A stretch of 64,000 bases of DNA. Origin: Pseudorhizobium flavum. Lineage in GTDB: Bacteria > Pseudomonadota > Alphaproteobacteria > Rhizobiales > Rhizobiaceae. Below, piece after piece: positions 15,805 to 26,155 of the stretch (position 1 is the stretch's first letter; every line of letters starts with the position of its first letter). The notes under the pieces are model-generated. The model saw only the letters and a program-made list of their open reading frames with translations, had not been told where the DNA came from and did no database searches. A program made the translations under genes and the position numbers. The stretch lies in assembly GCF_902502825.2 (NCBI RefSeq), contig NZ_LR723670.1, positions 3,592,501 through 3,656,500 of the forward strand. Direction: 5' to 3'.

Positions 15805-17331
15805 GTGATAGTCGAGGACCAGACCAGCGTTGTGTCCTTTCTGAGTGCCCATGAGAGCTATGGAGTCGCGGGGCCCGTCGAGGTGATAGGCACGCACATC
15901 TCGGAAGTCTTTCTTGCCGGCGATCGTGCCTACAAGCTGAAGCGGGCTGTGCGGCTTCCCTATGTGGACTTCTCTACGGTAGCGCTCCGCCATCATGCCT
16001 GCCAGGAGGAGGTGGTCCTCAACAGGCTGACGGCGCCGACACTTTACCTCGGCGTACGCAGGATTACCCGGGAGGATACCGGCGAGCTCGCATTCGATGG
16101 CGTCGGAAGGCATGTGGATACCGTCGTGGAGATGGTGCGGTTCACACAGGAGTCGCTTTTCGACCGCATGGCGCTCGACGGCAGGCTGACGCCCGAACTG
16201 ATGACTGAGACCGCCCGGTCGATCGCACGCTTTCATCACGCTGCGCCGGTCATTTCCAGCGGCACAGGCTCAGAAAACATCGCGCGAGTTCTCGCCGTCA
16301 ATGAAGCCGGATTTCGCACGAGCAGCGTCTTCTCGGAAGATGAAGTCCAGGCGATATCGAAACTCTTCAGGGCGCGACTGCATGAACACACGGCGCTTCT
16401 TGACCGCCGAGCAGAGGCAGGTCGAATCCGACGCTGCCACGGCGACCTTCATCTTCGCAACATCTGCATGTTTGAAGGCGCGCCTCACCTTTTCGACTGC
16501 ATAGAGTTCAATCCTCAGATCGCCATCTCGGACGTTCTCTATGACCTCGCCTTTCTGCTGATGGATCTCTGGCACCGCGGTCTCCGGAGGTTGGCCAATC
16601 TTGTCCTCAACCGATACCTTGACGAAGTGCAGGACGATGACGGTTTCGGACTCCTGCCGTTCTTCATGGCGACACGCGCCGCGGTTCGAGCTCACGTGAC
16701 GGCAACACAGGCCTGCGAGGCAGAGGGAGACCGGGCTGCAGTACTTTCGACCGAGGCGAGATCTTACTACGTCCTGGCGCTCGACCTGCTGCAGACGTCG
16801 GTTGCAAGCCTCGTCGCGATCGCCGGACTGAGCGGCTCCGGCAAGACAACGGTCGCAGAGCTCCTTGCCTGCGATATTGGCCGCGCACCCGGAGCGAGGA
16901 TCATCGAAAGCGATCGGATACGCAAGAGCATGCATGGTGTGGCCGCCGAAACCCGATTGCCAGCCTCCGCCTATCAGCCGGAGGTCTCGATGAAGGTGTA
17001 TCGCGAACTCGAGCGGCGCGCCGCTTTCATTTTGGAGCGAGGCGGATGCGCCTTGGTCGATGCTGTTTACCAGCGCCCTGGCGACAGGAAGGCGATCGAA
17101 GATGTCGCCAGACATGCCGGCGTCCCCTTCCTCGGAGTTTGGCTGGAGGCCGATCCGGCAGTTCTATGGGATCGGGTGAGGCACCGCCTGGGGGGACCCT
17201 CGGATGCGGATACCAGTGTGCTTGCCCAGCAATTGGAGCGAGGGCCGAATCACATCGGCTGGCTGCACCTCGACGCCTCCGGATCAACGGAAGCGGTCTC
17301 AGACGCAATCCTGACAGCCATTCGCGAGTAG
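15805..17331 (+). CDS. Bifunctional APH-like / AAA ATP-binding protein
   Basis: This protein of 508 residues begins with GTG (GCGGAGGG about ten bases upstream). The N-terminal half is aminoglycoside-phosphotransferase-like: HGDLHLRNICMF carries the catalytic Asp, and LFDCIEFNPQIAISDVLYDLAFLLMDLWHRG follows. The C-terminal half is a P-loop kinase-like domain with Walker A GLSGSGKTTVAE near residue 345, ESDRIRKSMHGV, and ALVDAVYQRPGDR. The biological substrate of this fusion is unknown to me. It follows the Usp gene by 34 bases, so the two are probably co-transcribed. The truncated gene at 14116 is its paralogue of the first half. Confidence 0.85.
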   Translation: MIVEDQTSVVSFLSAHESYGVAGPVEVIGTHISEVFLAGDRAYKLKRAVRLPYVDFSTVALRHHACQEEVVLNRLTAPTLYLGVRRITREDTGELAFDGVGRHVDTVVEMVRFTQESLFDRMALDGRLTPELMTETARSIARFHHAAPVISSGTGSENIARVLAVNEAGFRTSSVFSEDEVQAISKLFRARLHEHTALLDRRAEAGRIRRCHGDLHLRNICMFEGAPHLFDCIEFNPQIAISDVLYDLAFLLMDLWHRGLRRLANLVLNRYLDEVQDDDGFGLLPFFMATRAAVRAHVTATQACEAEGDRAAVLSTEARSYYVLALDLLQTSVASLVAIAGLSGSGKTTVAELLACDIGRAPGARIIESDRIRKSMHGVAAETRLPASAYQPEVSMKVYRELERRAAFILERGGCALVDAVYQRPGDRKAIEDVARHAGVPFLGVWLEADPAVLWDRVRHRLGGPSDADTSVLAQQLERGPNHIGWLHLDASGSTEAVSDAILTAIRE

Positions 17332-17386
17332 TCCCGCCTCGCGGGGCTGTACTTCCGCCTCTAATGCACAAGCCTGATCGGACGTG

Positions 17387-17409
17387 GGCGCCGGCGACCC
17401 GTCGGCGCC
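17387..17409. terminator. Hairpin between convergent genes
   Basis: GGCGCCG and CGGCGCC form a perfect 7-base GC stem with a 9-base loop in the 94-base gap between the AAA protein and the convergent hsp20. A second small hairpin, CCCGC/GCGGG, lies at about 17333-17345. Neither has a strong T-run. Confidence 0.5.
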
Positions 17410-17425
17410 TCCTGTACGGGAATTC

Positions 17426-17950
17426 TCAGGAAGCCTTGATGTTGATCTTCCTCTCGTTCTTCTTGGCTTCGGCGTTCTTGGGCAGGATGATCCGCAGGAT
17501 ACCCTTCTTGAAGGTTGCCTCTACCTTGTCAGCATCGACGCCTTCGGGGAGCTGGAACGTCCGTTGGAACGAACCGTAGCGCCGTTCCGAGACATGATAT
17601 TCCTTCTGCTTGTCTTCTCTCTCTTCCTGCTTCTCGCCCCGGATGGTCAGGAAGCCGTTGGACAGCTTTACCTCGATATCCTTCTCGTCCATTCCGGCGA
17701 GCTCGGCACTGATCTCGAACGTGTTTTCCTTCTCGACAACATCCACGGCCGGGGCAACAGCCCATCCGTTCAGCGACGGTAGGCCAGAGGCGAGAACGGA
17801 ACGCTCGAGGGGGCGCCAGGACGACGGAAGGAAGCTGTCGAACAGGCGATCAATCTCATTCCGCAGGGTCATAAAAGGCGACCAGGGATTGTCCTGCTGC
17901 ACCGACTTCTCGCTCTCCTTGGCAGGCAGCTTATTGTTTGCATCAGTCAT
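17426..17950 (-). CDS. Small heat-shock protein, Hsp20 family
   Basis: This ATP-independent holdase chaperone has 174 residues. An N-terminal arm (NPWSPFMTLRNEIDRLFDSF) is followed by the alpha-crystallin domain from about residue 66 (APAVDVVEKENTFEISAELAGMDEKDIEVKLSNGFLTIRGEKQ) and ends with the family block FKKGILRIILPKN, then a short polar tail. ATG at 17950 is favoured over the ATG at 17953 because AGGAG sits better spaced. A perfect FNR/FixK-type palindrome lies with its centre about 113 bases upstream, so expression under low oxygen is plausible. Confidence 0.93.
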   Translation of the reverse strand: MTDANNKLPAKESEKSVQQDNPWSPFMTLRNEIDRLFDSFLPSSWRPLERSVLASGLPSLNGWAVAPAVDVVEKENTFEISAELAGMDEKDIEVKLSNGFLTIRGEKQEEREDKQKEYHVSERRYGSFQRTFQLPEGVDADKVEATFKKGILRIILPKNAEAKKNERKINIKAS

Positions 17951-17953
17951 CAT

Positions 17954-19648
<1,695 letters not shown>

Positions 19649-19708
19649 GCGAGGCCCGGCACAACTTGTGCTGCGCCCGGCCTGCGGGAGCCGTCGGCCC
19701 GCCGGCCC

Positions 19709-20362
19709 TCAACGTGCGGGATCGATTTTCTCGGCCTGCTTCAGGACATCCAGCACGTCCTGATCCGTCAACTGCGGGAAATAACGGTAATACATCCCGA
19801 CAGCCTGAAAATCCGGAGGCGCCTCGAGGCAGATCAAATCGTCTGCCTCGAGGCGCATCACGGGCAGGACATCGAGGGCACAAACGGGCACCGCGACCAC
19901 GATCTTGTCCGGTTGCCGCGCACGAAGCCCCTTGATCGCGGCTCGCATCGTCGCACCGGTCGCCAGGCCATCATCGACGATGATAACCGTCCTGCCGCGG
20001 ACGTCGCGGCCAAGCCGATCTCCGATATAGACGCCACGACGACGCTGGATCTCCGCCAGCTCGCGTTTCAGGCATGCTTCGAAGTCCCGCTCGGAGATCT
20101 GCTGATGCGAGATCACCTCGTCGTTGCGGATGACTGCCGGCGGGTCCCCATCCATCACGGCTCCCCTGGCCACTTCCGGGTAGAACGGGAGACCAATCTT
20201 GCGGACCAGCGCCAGCTCCAGCGGCGCCCCGAGAGACTTTGCCACTTCGAGCGCTACCGGAAGACCCCCCCGCGGCAGCGCAAACACGGTGACAGGTTGG
20301 CCGGTATAAGACTGCAGGGCGGTCGCAAGATGTTGCCCGGCCTGCTTACGATCAGAGAACAT
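19709..20362 (-). CDS. Phosphoribosyltransferase-domain protein
   Basis: This type I PRTase-like protein has 217 residues. The PRPP-binding loop is VIIVDDGLATGATM near residues 125-138, with FALPRGGLPVALEVAKSLGAPLELALVRKIG near residues 27-57. Similar proteins are encoded near Usp, Hsp20 and nitrate genes in many bacteria, and their substrate is not established. AAGGGGG precedes the ATG. It lies 54 bases downstream of the DUF3775 gene on the same strand, so the two probably form an operon behind the palindrome at 20946-20959. Confidence 0.9.
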   Translation of the reverse strand: MFSDRKQAGQHLATALQSYTGQPVTVFALPRGGLPVALEVAKSLGAPLELALVRKIGLPFYPEVARGAVMDGDPPAVIRNDEVISHQQISERDFEACLKRELAEIQRRRGVYIGDRLGRDVRGRTVIIVDDGLATGATMRAAIKGLRARQPDKIVVAVPVCALDVLPVMRLEADDLICLEAPPDFQAVGMYYRYFPQLTDQDVLDVLKQAEKIDPAR

Positions 20363-20416
20363 CGTTTTGCCCCCTTAGGTCGGCATGGAGTTGGACCCAC
20401 TGCCGCTTTCTCAACG

Positions 20417-20848
20417 TCAGAGATATTGGCGCTCGACATCCTCGCAGGTATGCCCCAGCGCTGACAGGCCTTCGGCCAGGTGATCCGCCAGCAATGGGTC
20501 ACCGAGCAGATAGCTGGCCGTGTGGCGATTGTAGACTTCGGCAGCCTGGGCCCGGATCTCGGTCCAGGCGGCGTTGGCGTCATCGCGCCCGAGCCAGCAA
20601 ATCGCCACGAGGTCGATCTGCTCCTCGATCGACAGGTCATCGATCAGCGAGCGCAGTTCCTCTTCGACCGGATCATCCGCGGTGTCCTCGAGAACGGTGA
20701 CTTCTCGGTCGTCAGTCGGATTGGAACCGGTATCCGGATCCGTATCCTCCTCCTTCACGTCGAACTCTCTGGCCTTGATGATCAGGAAGCAGACCTTCTC
20801 GACCGCGATTTCCAACGGCACCGGGCCAGGATCGTTGCGGTATTTCAT
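20417..20848 (-). CDS. DUF3775 domain protein
   Basis: This acidic protein of 143 residues has an N-terminal helix (LEIAVEKVCFLIIKAREFDVKE), a low-complexity acidic stretch (EEDTDPDTGSNPTDDRE) and a conserved C-terminal part (IDDLSIEEQIDLVAICWLGRDDANAAWTEIRAQAAE, YLLGDPLLADHLAEGLSALGHTCED) that fits DUF3775. The function is unknown. ATG at 20848 follows GGAGATGA; a GTG one codon earlier is possible. It is probably co-transcribed with the PRTase gene. Confidence 0.82.
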   Translation of the reverse strand: MKYRNDPGPVPLEIAVEKVCFLIIKAREFDVKEEDTDPDTGSNPTDDREVTVLEDTADDPVEEELRSLIDDLSIEEQIDLVAICWLGRDDANAAWTEIRAQAAEVYNRHTASYLLGDPLLADHLAEGLSALGHTCEDVERQYL

Positions 20849-21326
20849 CACTCATCTCCATTCTGGAACAAGCTGTATCTGTTTGGTCGCGGAGTATTTG
20901 CCGCTTCGAACAGGGAGAGGGTATGACATAGCCGGGGAGGCTTCCTTGACTGCAGTCAAGTAGGCAAGGTCCAGGACTTCCCCTGCGCGCACGCACTGCA
21001 AGCGCCGAGCGAAGTCACTCTCCTGCCGGAGTGCCTACAGGAGTGGAGCTCCTGGCGAAGCCGAGCCAGGCCGTACAGCGGCGTACAGCCTCGCCCTGCC
21101 ACGAAACGCCAGGACATTCATGCAACCGGCGGCGGGATCCTGCCATCTCAAGGAATCACTCCGCCGCCATCCTAGAAGCTTTTCCTAGTCGCGCTACATC
21201 CTGCCTCATGTGCATTCCGGCAAAGGCGAAAGAATACACCCGGGCAAGCCCGCATCCCTCTGCAACTCCGGCAGTGATCACGGCTGGGCAGGTTCGATCC
21301 TGTCCGCGCTCCTCGCGGTGCGAAGC
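20849..21326. other. 478-base intergenic region
   Basis: Apart from the FNR-type palindrome at 20946-20959, I see no gene, repeat or clear terminator. The short frames here have no family-like sequence. The promoter of the CopD-like gene should be in the right half. Confidence 0.5.
20946..20959. promoter_or_regulatory. FNR/FixK-type palindrome upstream of the DUF3775 operon
   Basis: TTGACTGCAGTCAA fits the looser consensus TTGA(T/C)-N4-(A/G)TCAA and is a perfect palindrome, extended by C/G on the outside. The centre is about 104 bases upstream of the DUF3775 start, close to the spacing seen at hsp20. Confidence 0.65.
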
Positions 21327-21827
21327 ATGATCGCTGCGCTGAAGTTCCTGCACATAGCGGCGATTGCGATATGGGCAGGTGGCCTCCTCAGCCTCCCGGC
21401 CCTCTATGTACAGCGGGCACATGTGAGGGATGACCGAGCGCTCTATCAACTGCAGATGATCGTACGCTTCAGCTACGTCGCGGTCATTTCGCCAGCCGCG
21501 TTCCTTGCCGTCGGAAGCGGCATCGCGCTCATCTTCGGCCAGCAGACATTCACGGGCTGGTTTTCGGTCAAGCTCTTCTTCGTCGCCCTGCTGGTCATGC
21601 TTCACGTGCTGACGGGGCTCGTCATCATCCGTCTTTTCCGGGAAGGGGAGGTTTATCCGGTCTGGAGGTTTTTGCTTGCCACGGCAGTCACAGGTGCGGT
21701 CGTCCTGATCATCCTCTTCGTCGTGCTTGCCAAGCCCGCCCTCACGGTAGAGCTGAACAGGGACATCCTAGAGCCCGGCGGGCTGCAGCGCCTCATCAGG
21801 ACGCTCAGTCCTTGGCCGTTACCATGA
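21327..21827 (+). CDS. CopD-family membrane protein
   Basis: This protein of 166 residues has four hydrophobic segments. It begins IAALKFLHIAAIAIWAGGLLSLPALYVQRAHV, with the His and Arg pattern of the CopD/HemJ-like group. The start is set at ATG 21327; the frame stays open to 21210 without family-like sequence. It lies before the cytochrome oxidase genes and overlaps the convergent DUF2231 gene by 23 bases. A role in oxidase assembly or haem/copper handling is a guess from position. Confidence 0.75.
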   Translation: MIAALKFLHIAAIAIWAGGLLSLPALYVQRAHVRDDRALYQLQMIVRFSYVAVISPAAFLAVGSGIALIFGQQTFTGWFSVKLFFVALLVMLHVLTGLVIIRLFREGEVYPVWRFLLATAVTGAVVLIILFVVLAKPALTVELNRDILEPGGLQRLIRTLSPWPLP

Positions 21828-22305
21828 GCCCGATGCCATGATCAAAGATCAGTTTGCCACCATGCCAGCCGGCCATGCCGGTCATGACCGCCGCCAGAAC
21901 AGACACGAGGAGCCCGTGCGGCAGGATTTCCGCGGCATCGGTCACGCGCAGGCCCCAATTGAGTCCAGCCAGAGCGATCAACATCATCGCTGCAATCGCG
22001 TGCGCCCAGCTCGCGACGCGTTCGCGGATTCCGGCGACCGACAGCAGTTCCACAGTTCCGACCGCACCGGCGGCCATACCGGAGAAGAAAGCACCACCTG
22101 CAGACCAGAGGCCAGCTCGAAGCCAGAACGGATCGGCGGACCACCAGTACAGGAGGTCGATTGCAAGGGTTATGAACACCAGCGCGATGGGAAAATGGAC
22201 GCTCATCGCGTGGAGCGGGTGGCCCGCGACCGCGACGGCGGAGCTGACGTCCTTCTCCTCCAGCTTGGAAATCACCGGGTTGGCAGTGTTTGCTGTCTCG
22301 TCCAT
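21805..22305 (-). CDS. DUF2231 membrane protein
   Basis: This protein of 166 residues has a short cytoplasmic N terminus and then four hydrophobic segments, opening with HPLHAMSVHFPIALVFITLAIDLLYWW, the typical DUF2231 signature (HPxHP/HFPIAL). AHAIAAMMLIALAGLNWGLR and the C-terminal GWHGGKLIFDHGIG follow. The start ATG has GGAGAA upstream. It is head-to-head with coxB and only a few tens of bases separate the two, so they share a very small promoter region. The function is unknown. Confidence 0.85.
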   Translation of the reverse strand: MDETANTANPVISKLEEKDVSSAVAVAGHPLHAMSVHFPIALVFITLAIDLLYWWSADPFWLRAGLWSAGGAFFSGMAAGAVGTVELLSVAGIRERVASWAHAIAAMMLIALAGLNWGLRVTDAAEILPHGLLVSVLAAVMTGMAGWHGGKLIFDHGIGLMVTAKD

Positions 22306-22362
22306 CCGGGTTCTCCTTTTGCGGCTATAATCCGGCGATCCCGCCCATGGTTCCAGTACCCG

Positions 22363-23034
22363 TTGGGGCTTGCCGCCTTTGTCGCTCTGTCGGGATGCAC
22401 CGGCGATCTCTCCGCACTGGATCCCGCAGGCCCTTCCGCCGCATCCATTGCCCGGCTCTGGTGGGTGATGCTCATCGCCTCGATCCTCCTTTTCATCCTA
22501 GTGGTCGGGCTCTTCCTGGCGACGGTCTTCGTTCCGAAATTCGGAAGGCGCTTTTCTCCCCGCTTCTGGATCGTTGGCGGTGGACTGGTGCTGCCGCTAC
22601 CCATCCTGTTTGCGCTGACTTTCTACGCCTTCTGGCAAGGTGAATACCTCTTGCGGGGCGGCACCGATCATACGGGCGACACGATCAGGATAGAAGCGAA
22701 GGCCACCCGCTGGGCATGGAACTTCCGCTATCCGGAACACTTCCAGGCAGCGGTCACGGAAGGCGTTCTCCATATTCCGGCAGGGGTGACTGTCGAACTC
22801 GCCGTCACCAGCGACGATGTGATCCATAGCCTGTGGATCCCGCGCCTGGGCGGCAAGATCGATGCGGTCCCCGGTCACACGACATATCTCCGCCTCAAGG
22901 CGGATCGGCCGGGCCGATTTGCCGGTCAGTGTGCCGAGTACTGCGGCGCGGGTCACGCTGGCATGCGCTTCCTCGTCCAGGCGCATGCGGAAACGGACTA
23001 TGCGGCTGCCTTGGCGCAGGAGGAGATCCGATGA
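22363..23034 (+). CDS. coxB: Cytochrome c oxidase subunit II (start uncertain)
   Basis: This subunit receives electrons from cytochrome c at a CuA centre. Two membrane helices (LWWVMLIASILLFILVVGLFLATVF and FWIVGGGLVLPLPILFALTFYAFW) precede the periplasmic cupredoxin domain. All CuA ligands are present: His in DVIHSLWIP and the CAEYCGAGHAGM block. No ATG is found at the expected place. TTG at 22363 is the only usual start codon near a lipobox-like LSGC, giving 223 residues, but the leader is very short and lacks a ribosome site. The frame stays open upstream through IIRRSRPWFQYP, so a rare start codon or an upstream start is possible. Overlaps the next gene at ATGA. Confidence 0.85.
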   Translation: MGLAAFVALSGCTGDLSALDPAGPSAASIARLWWVMLIASILLFILVVGLFLATVFVPKFGRRFSPRFWIVGGGLVLPLPILFALTFYAFWQGEYLLRGGTDHTGDTIRIEAKATRWAWNFRYPEHFQAAVTEGVLHIPAGVTVELAVTSDDVIHSLWIPRLGGKIDAVPGHTTYLRLKADRPGRFAGQCAEYCGAGHAGMRFLVQAHAETDYAAALAQEEIR

Positions 23035-25544
23035 GGGAGAATACGGGATTGCAGCCTTCCCCCATCGCCCGCCACAAGGCCTTCGAAAAGGTATGGGGAA
23101 CGCCGCCTGGATGGGCGCGACTGGCTGCCGTGAACCACAACATCGTGGGCAAGCGCTTCATGCTGACAGCGCTCGTATTCTTCACGATCGGCGGCCTCCT
23201 GGCCATGCTGATCCGGACGCAGCTCGCCTCGTCGGAAAGCGCCTTCATGGACGCCGAGCAGTATGCGCAGGTCTTCACCATGCACGGCACGGTGATGATG
23301 TTCCTCTTCGCCATCCCCTTTTTCGAGGGCGGCGCGATGTACCTCCTCCCCAAGCTCCTCGGAACGCGCGACCTCGCCTTTCCGCGCATGTCTGCCTACG
23401 GGTACTGGTGCTACCTGTTCGGAGGGACAATACTGATCGCGGCGCTCATCGGAGGAGTTGCCCCCGATAGCGGTTGGTTCATGTATACGCCGCTGTCCTC
23501 CAACATCTTTTCCCCCGGCATCAATTCAGACGTCTGGTTGCTCGGCATCACCTTTGTCGAAATCTCCGCGCTCTCCGCGGCAATCGAGATCATTGTTTCG
23601 ATCCTCAAGTTGCGCGCGGCGGGAATGTCGCTCGACAAGATGCCGATCCTCGCCTGGTACATGCTCGTCGTCGCGACCATGATGCTTGTCGGATTTCCGC
23701 CGCTCATCCTGGGATCGGTGCTGCTCGAGGTCGAGCGCGCATTCGGGTTGCCTTTCTTCGACCCGACCCGCGGCGGAGACCCGCTTCTCTGGCAACACCT
23801 TTTCTGGCTGTTCGGGCATCCAGAGGTCTACATCATCTTCCTGCCGGCAGCGGGGGCGATCTCAACCATCCTGCCGGTCTTTGCCGGCACGCCGCTCGCC
23901 GGCTACCGCATCATCATCGCGGCACTGGTGTCCATGGCGTTTCTCTCCTTCGGGCTCTGGGTGCATCACATGTACACGGTCGGCATTCCCCATGTGGCCT
24001 TGTCGTTCTTCTCGGCAGCCAGCGCCATGGTGGCGGTGCCGACGGCGATCCAGATTTTCGCCTGGCTCGCGACGATCAGCCATGGCCACCCCCGCTTTTC
24101 CGTCCCGATGCTGCACATCTTCGGCTTCTTCTTCGTGTTCGTGATCGGCGGCCTGACGGGCGTGATGCTGGCGATGGTGCCCTTCGACTGGCAGGCACAT
24201 GACACGCATTTCGTCGTCGCTCACCTCCACTATGTTCTGGTCGGAGGCTTCGTCTTCCCGATGCTTGCTGCCGCCTACTACTGGCTTCCGCACATCAGTG
24301 GGCGGCAGCCGGTCCAGCACCTCTCCAAGGCCGCCTTCTGGATGGTCTTCATCGGGTTCAACGTGACTTTCTTCATGATGCACCTGACGGGTCTGCGCGG
24401 CATGCCTCGACGGGTCTTCGAGTATCCTGCGGAATCGGGATGGGAGACGCTGAACTTCATTTCCTCCATGGGCAGCTTCGTCATGACCATGGGTTTCGCG
24501 CTGATCGCTCTGGATTTCATCCTGCTGTTCCGGTTCGGCAGGCGCTACCACCGCAATCCATGGAAGGCGGGCACCCTCGAATGGGCGATGCCGACGCCGC
24601 CTCCATCCTACAACTTCGCGTCCCTCCCTTCGGTCGAGCGCCGCGCCGACCTGCTCGATCCCGATCGTCTGGGACCGGCACTGGCCGCCGGTGAAGGGTA
24701 TCTCGGCATGCCGCGCAACGGACGCATGGAACTTCTCGCCGTCGATATCGCCAGTGGGCGCCCGGACCATGTCGTGCGGTTGCCTCGCCAGACCTTTCTT
24801 CCTCTCGCGACAGCTGTCGCCACGGGCAGCTTTTTCCTCGCGCTCCTGTTCAAGGTCTACTGGATGGCACCCTTGGCTCTCGCGCTCGTTACCGCCTTGT
24901 TTCTCCTCTGGACGGGTGACACCGCCGAGAAGGAGGACCTTGAGGACCTGGATATCGGACACGGTCTGGCTCTTCCACCGCACATGCAGGCTCCCTACCC
25001 CCCTGCCTGGTGGGCCATGCTGCTTGCTCTGATCGCCGATGCCACGGCGTTCATCTCGCTTCTGTTCGGTACCCTGTTCCTCTGGATATCCGCCCCCAAC
25101 TGGCCGCCGGCGGAAATCTCGGGTGTTGATCCCCTTCCGGCTCTTGTCGCAGCCGCGGTCCTGGTGATCTCCGCATGGACAGGCCACAGAGCCGTTCAGG
25201 CCGGACCGGGTGCGGCGAGCCTGCTTCTGCTCAACATGGTCTGCCAGCTTGTCGCCATCGCAATATTTGGCTGGCTCCTGCTGCTGGTCTGGCCGCGGGC
25301 TCAAGCTCACGGCGCCGGAGCGAGTGTCTTCGTTGTTATCGCATTTGCGGCCCTGCACAACAGTATCGGGGTGGTGCTGGCATCCTTCGGCCTCTTCCGT
25401 ATCAGCAAGGGCTATGTCTCCCGGAAGAGGCTTCTGGATTTGCGCATCGGTCAACTCTGGCACGGCTACAGCGCGGCCGTGGGGCTGACTGCACTGGCCT
25501 TCCCGATCCTGCTCGCGGCGCTTGTGGGAGAGACAACCCGATGA
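23031..25544 (+). CDS. Cytochrome c oxidase subunit I-III fusion
   Basis: This 837-residue haem-copper oxidase has a subunit I core (about 1-560) fused to a subunit III-like C-terminal region (about 630-837). Haem ligands are His85 in FTMHGTVMM and the HFVVAHLHYVL pair near 393-400. The CuB and cross-linked His-Tyr are in GHPEVYIIF (His263, Tyr267), with HH at 312-313. The Glu of GHPEVY marks an A1-type oxidase. The D-channel entry block reads RDLAFPRMSAYGYW, with Ser where the family usually has Asn. Strong ribosome site AGGAGGAG, ATGA overlap with coxB and with the next gene. Confidence 0.92.
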   Translation: MRENTGLQPSPIARHKAFEKVWGTPPGWARLAAVNHNIVGKRFMLTALVFFTIGGLLAMLIRTQLASSESAFMDAEQYAQVFTMHGTVMMFLFAIPFFEGGAMYLLPKLLGTRDLAFPRMSAYGYWCYLFGGTILIAALIGGVAPDSGWFMYTPLSSNIFSPGINSDVWLLGITFVEISALSAAIEIIVSILKLRAAGMSLDKMPILAWYMLVVATMMLVGFPPLILGSVLLEVERAFGLPFFDPTRGGDPLLWQHLFWLFGHPEVYIIFLPAAGAISTILPVFAGTPLAGYRIIIAALVSMAFLSFGLWVHHMYTVGIPHVALSFFSAASAMVAVPTAIQIFAWLATISHGHPRFSVPMLHIFGFFFVFVIGGLTGVMLAMVPFDWQAHDTHFVVAHLHYVLVGGFVFPMLAAAYYWLPHISGRQPVQHLSKAAFWMVFIGFNVTFFMMHLTGLRGMPRRVFEYPAESGWETLNFISSMGSFVMTMGFALIALDFILLFRFGRRYHRNPWKAGTLEWAMPTPPPSYNFASLPSVERRADLLDPDRLGPALAAGEGYLGMPRNGRMELLAVDIASGRPDHVVRLPRQTFLPLATAVATGSFFLALLFKVYWMAPLALALVTALFLLWTGDTAEKEDLEDLDIGHGLALPPHMQAPYPPAWWAMLLALIADATAFISLLFGTLFLWISAPNWPPAEISGVDPLPALVAAAVLVISAWTGHRAVQAGPGAASLLLLNMVCQLVAIAIFGWLLLLVWPRAQAHGAGASVFVVIAFAALHNSIGVVLASFGLFRISKGYVSRKRLLDLRIGQLWHGYSAAVGLTALAFPILLAALVGETTR

Positions 25545-25894
25545 AGGCGCCTCCGCTCCTCTCCATCATGGCGGGTTTCGCTCTGTGGAGCGTCCTCTTC
25601 CTGCTGCTCTATGGGGCTCAGGCGACCGGCTGCCATTTGGCGGGCGGAGAGCCTTCGGCCATGGCAGTTTCCTATCCAGCCTTGCGATGGACATTGATGG
25701 TGCTGGCGGCCCTTGGCACCACCGCTGTCATGCTTCTTTCCTGGAAGAAGCGGACAATGCGACCAGACCGATCAAAGGCGGACGATCTGACGGACTTCAC
25801 CCGTGAGGTCTCGCGTTACGTCTGGTTGGGTGCGGCCGTCGCAACGCCTTTCACGTTCATCGGCGTCATTTCCCTGACCCTCTGCGGGACGTGA
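25541..25894 (+). CDS. Small membrane protein at the end of the cytochrome oxidase operon
   Basis: This protein of 117 residues has three predicted helices (about 7-25, 43-65 and 92-112). It contains HLAGGEPSA between helices 1 and 2. I recognise no named family. Its ATG overlaps the oxidase stop, so it is co-translated and is probably an accessory subunit or assembly factor of this oxidase. Confidence 0.8.
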   Translation: MKAPPLLSIMAGFALWSVLFLLLYGAQATGCHLAGGEPSAMAVSYPALRWTLMVLAALGTTAVMLLSWKKRTMRPDRSKADDLTDFTREVSRYVWLGAAVATPFTFIGVISLTLCGT

Positions 25895-26017
25895 TCCCAG
25901 ACCTTCTTTTCCGGTCGATTAAGGTTCCGGCGCTACTTTGGTAGCAGTTGCAATCTTCCGCGACGCTGACTGGTATGGCGATATGGCTACCGCCGACGGA
26001 TCGACGGAGGAGGCCTC

Positions 26018-26155
26018 ATGCAAAATGAACGGTACCAGTGGGGAATGATCCCCGCAGGCGCTTGTCAACACCGCGAAGGTCGCAGGACGCATGGCTCACC
26101 CGACGACGACATTTGGACCACAAGAACCCTCGTTCTCAGAGCTGTTCACGCCTAA
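26018..26155 (+). CDS. Possible 45-residue leader ORF overlapping the sulP start
   Basis: ATG at 26018 is preceded by GGAGGAGG, a stronger ribosome site than that of sulP. The short frame (MQNERYQWGMIPAGACQHRE at its start) runs out of frame across the sulP start and ends at TAA 26153-26155. The peptide has no recognisable family. It could couple or attenuate sulP translation, or be chance. The inverted repeat GGGGA/TCCCC lies inside it near 26039-26051. Confidence 0.3.
   Translation: MQNERYQWGMIPAGACQHREGRRTHGSPDDDIWTTRTLVLRAVHA

Noticed and set aside
21838..22320. Long N-terminal extension of cytochrome oxidase subunit II
   Set aside because: It is the complement of the DUF2231 gene and has no membrane or signal-like sequence.
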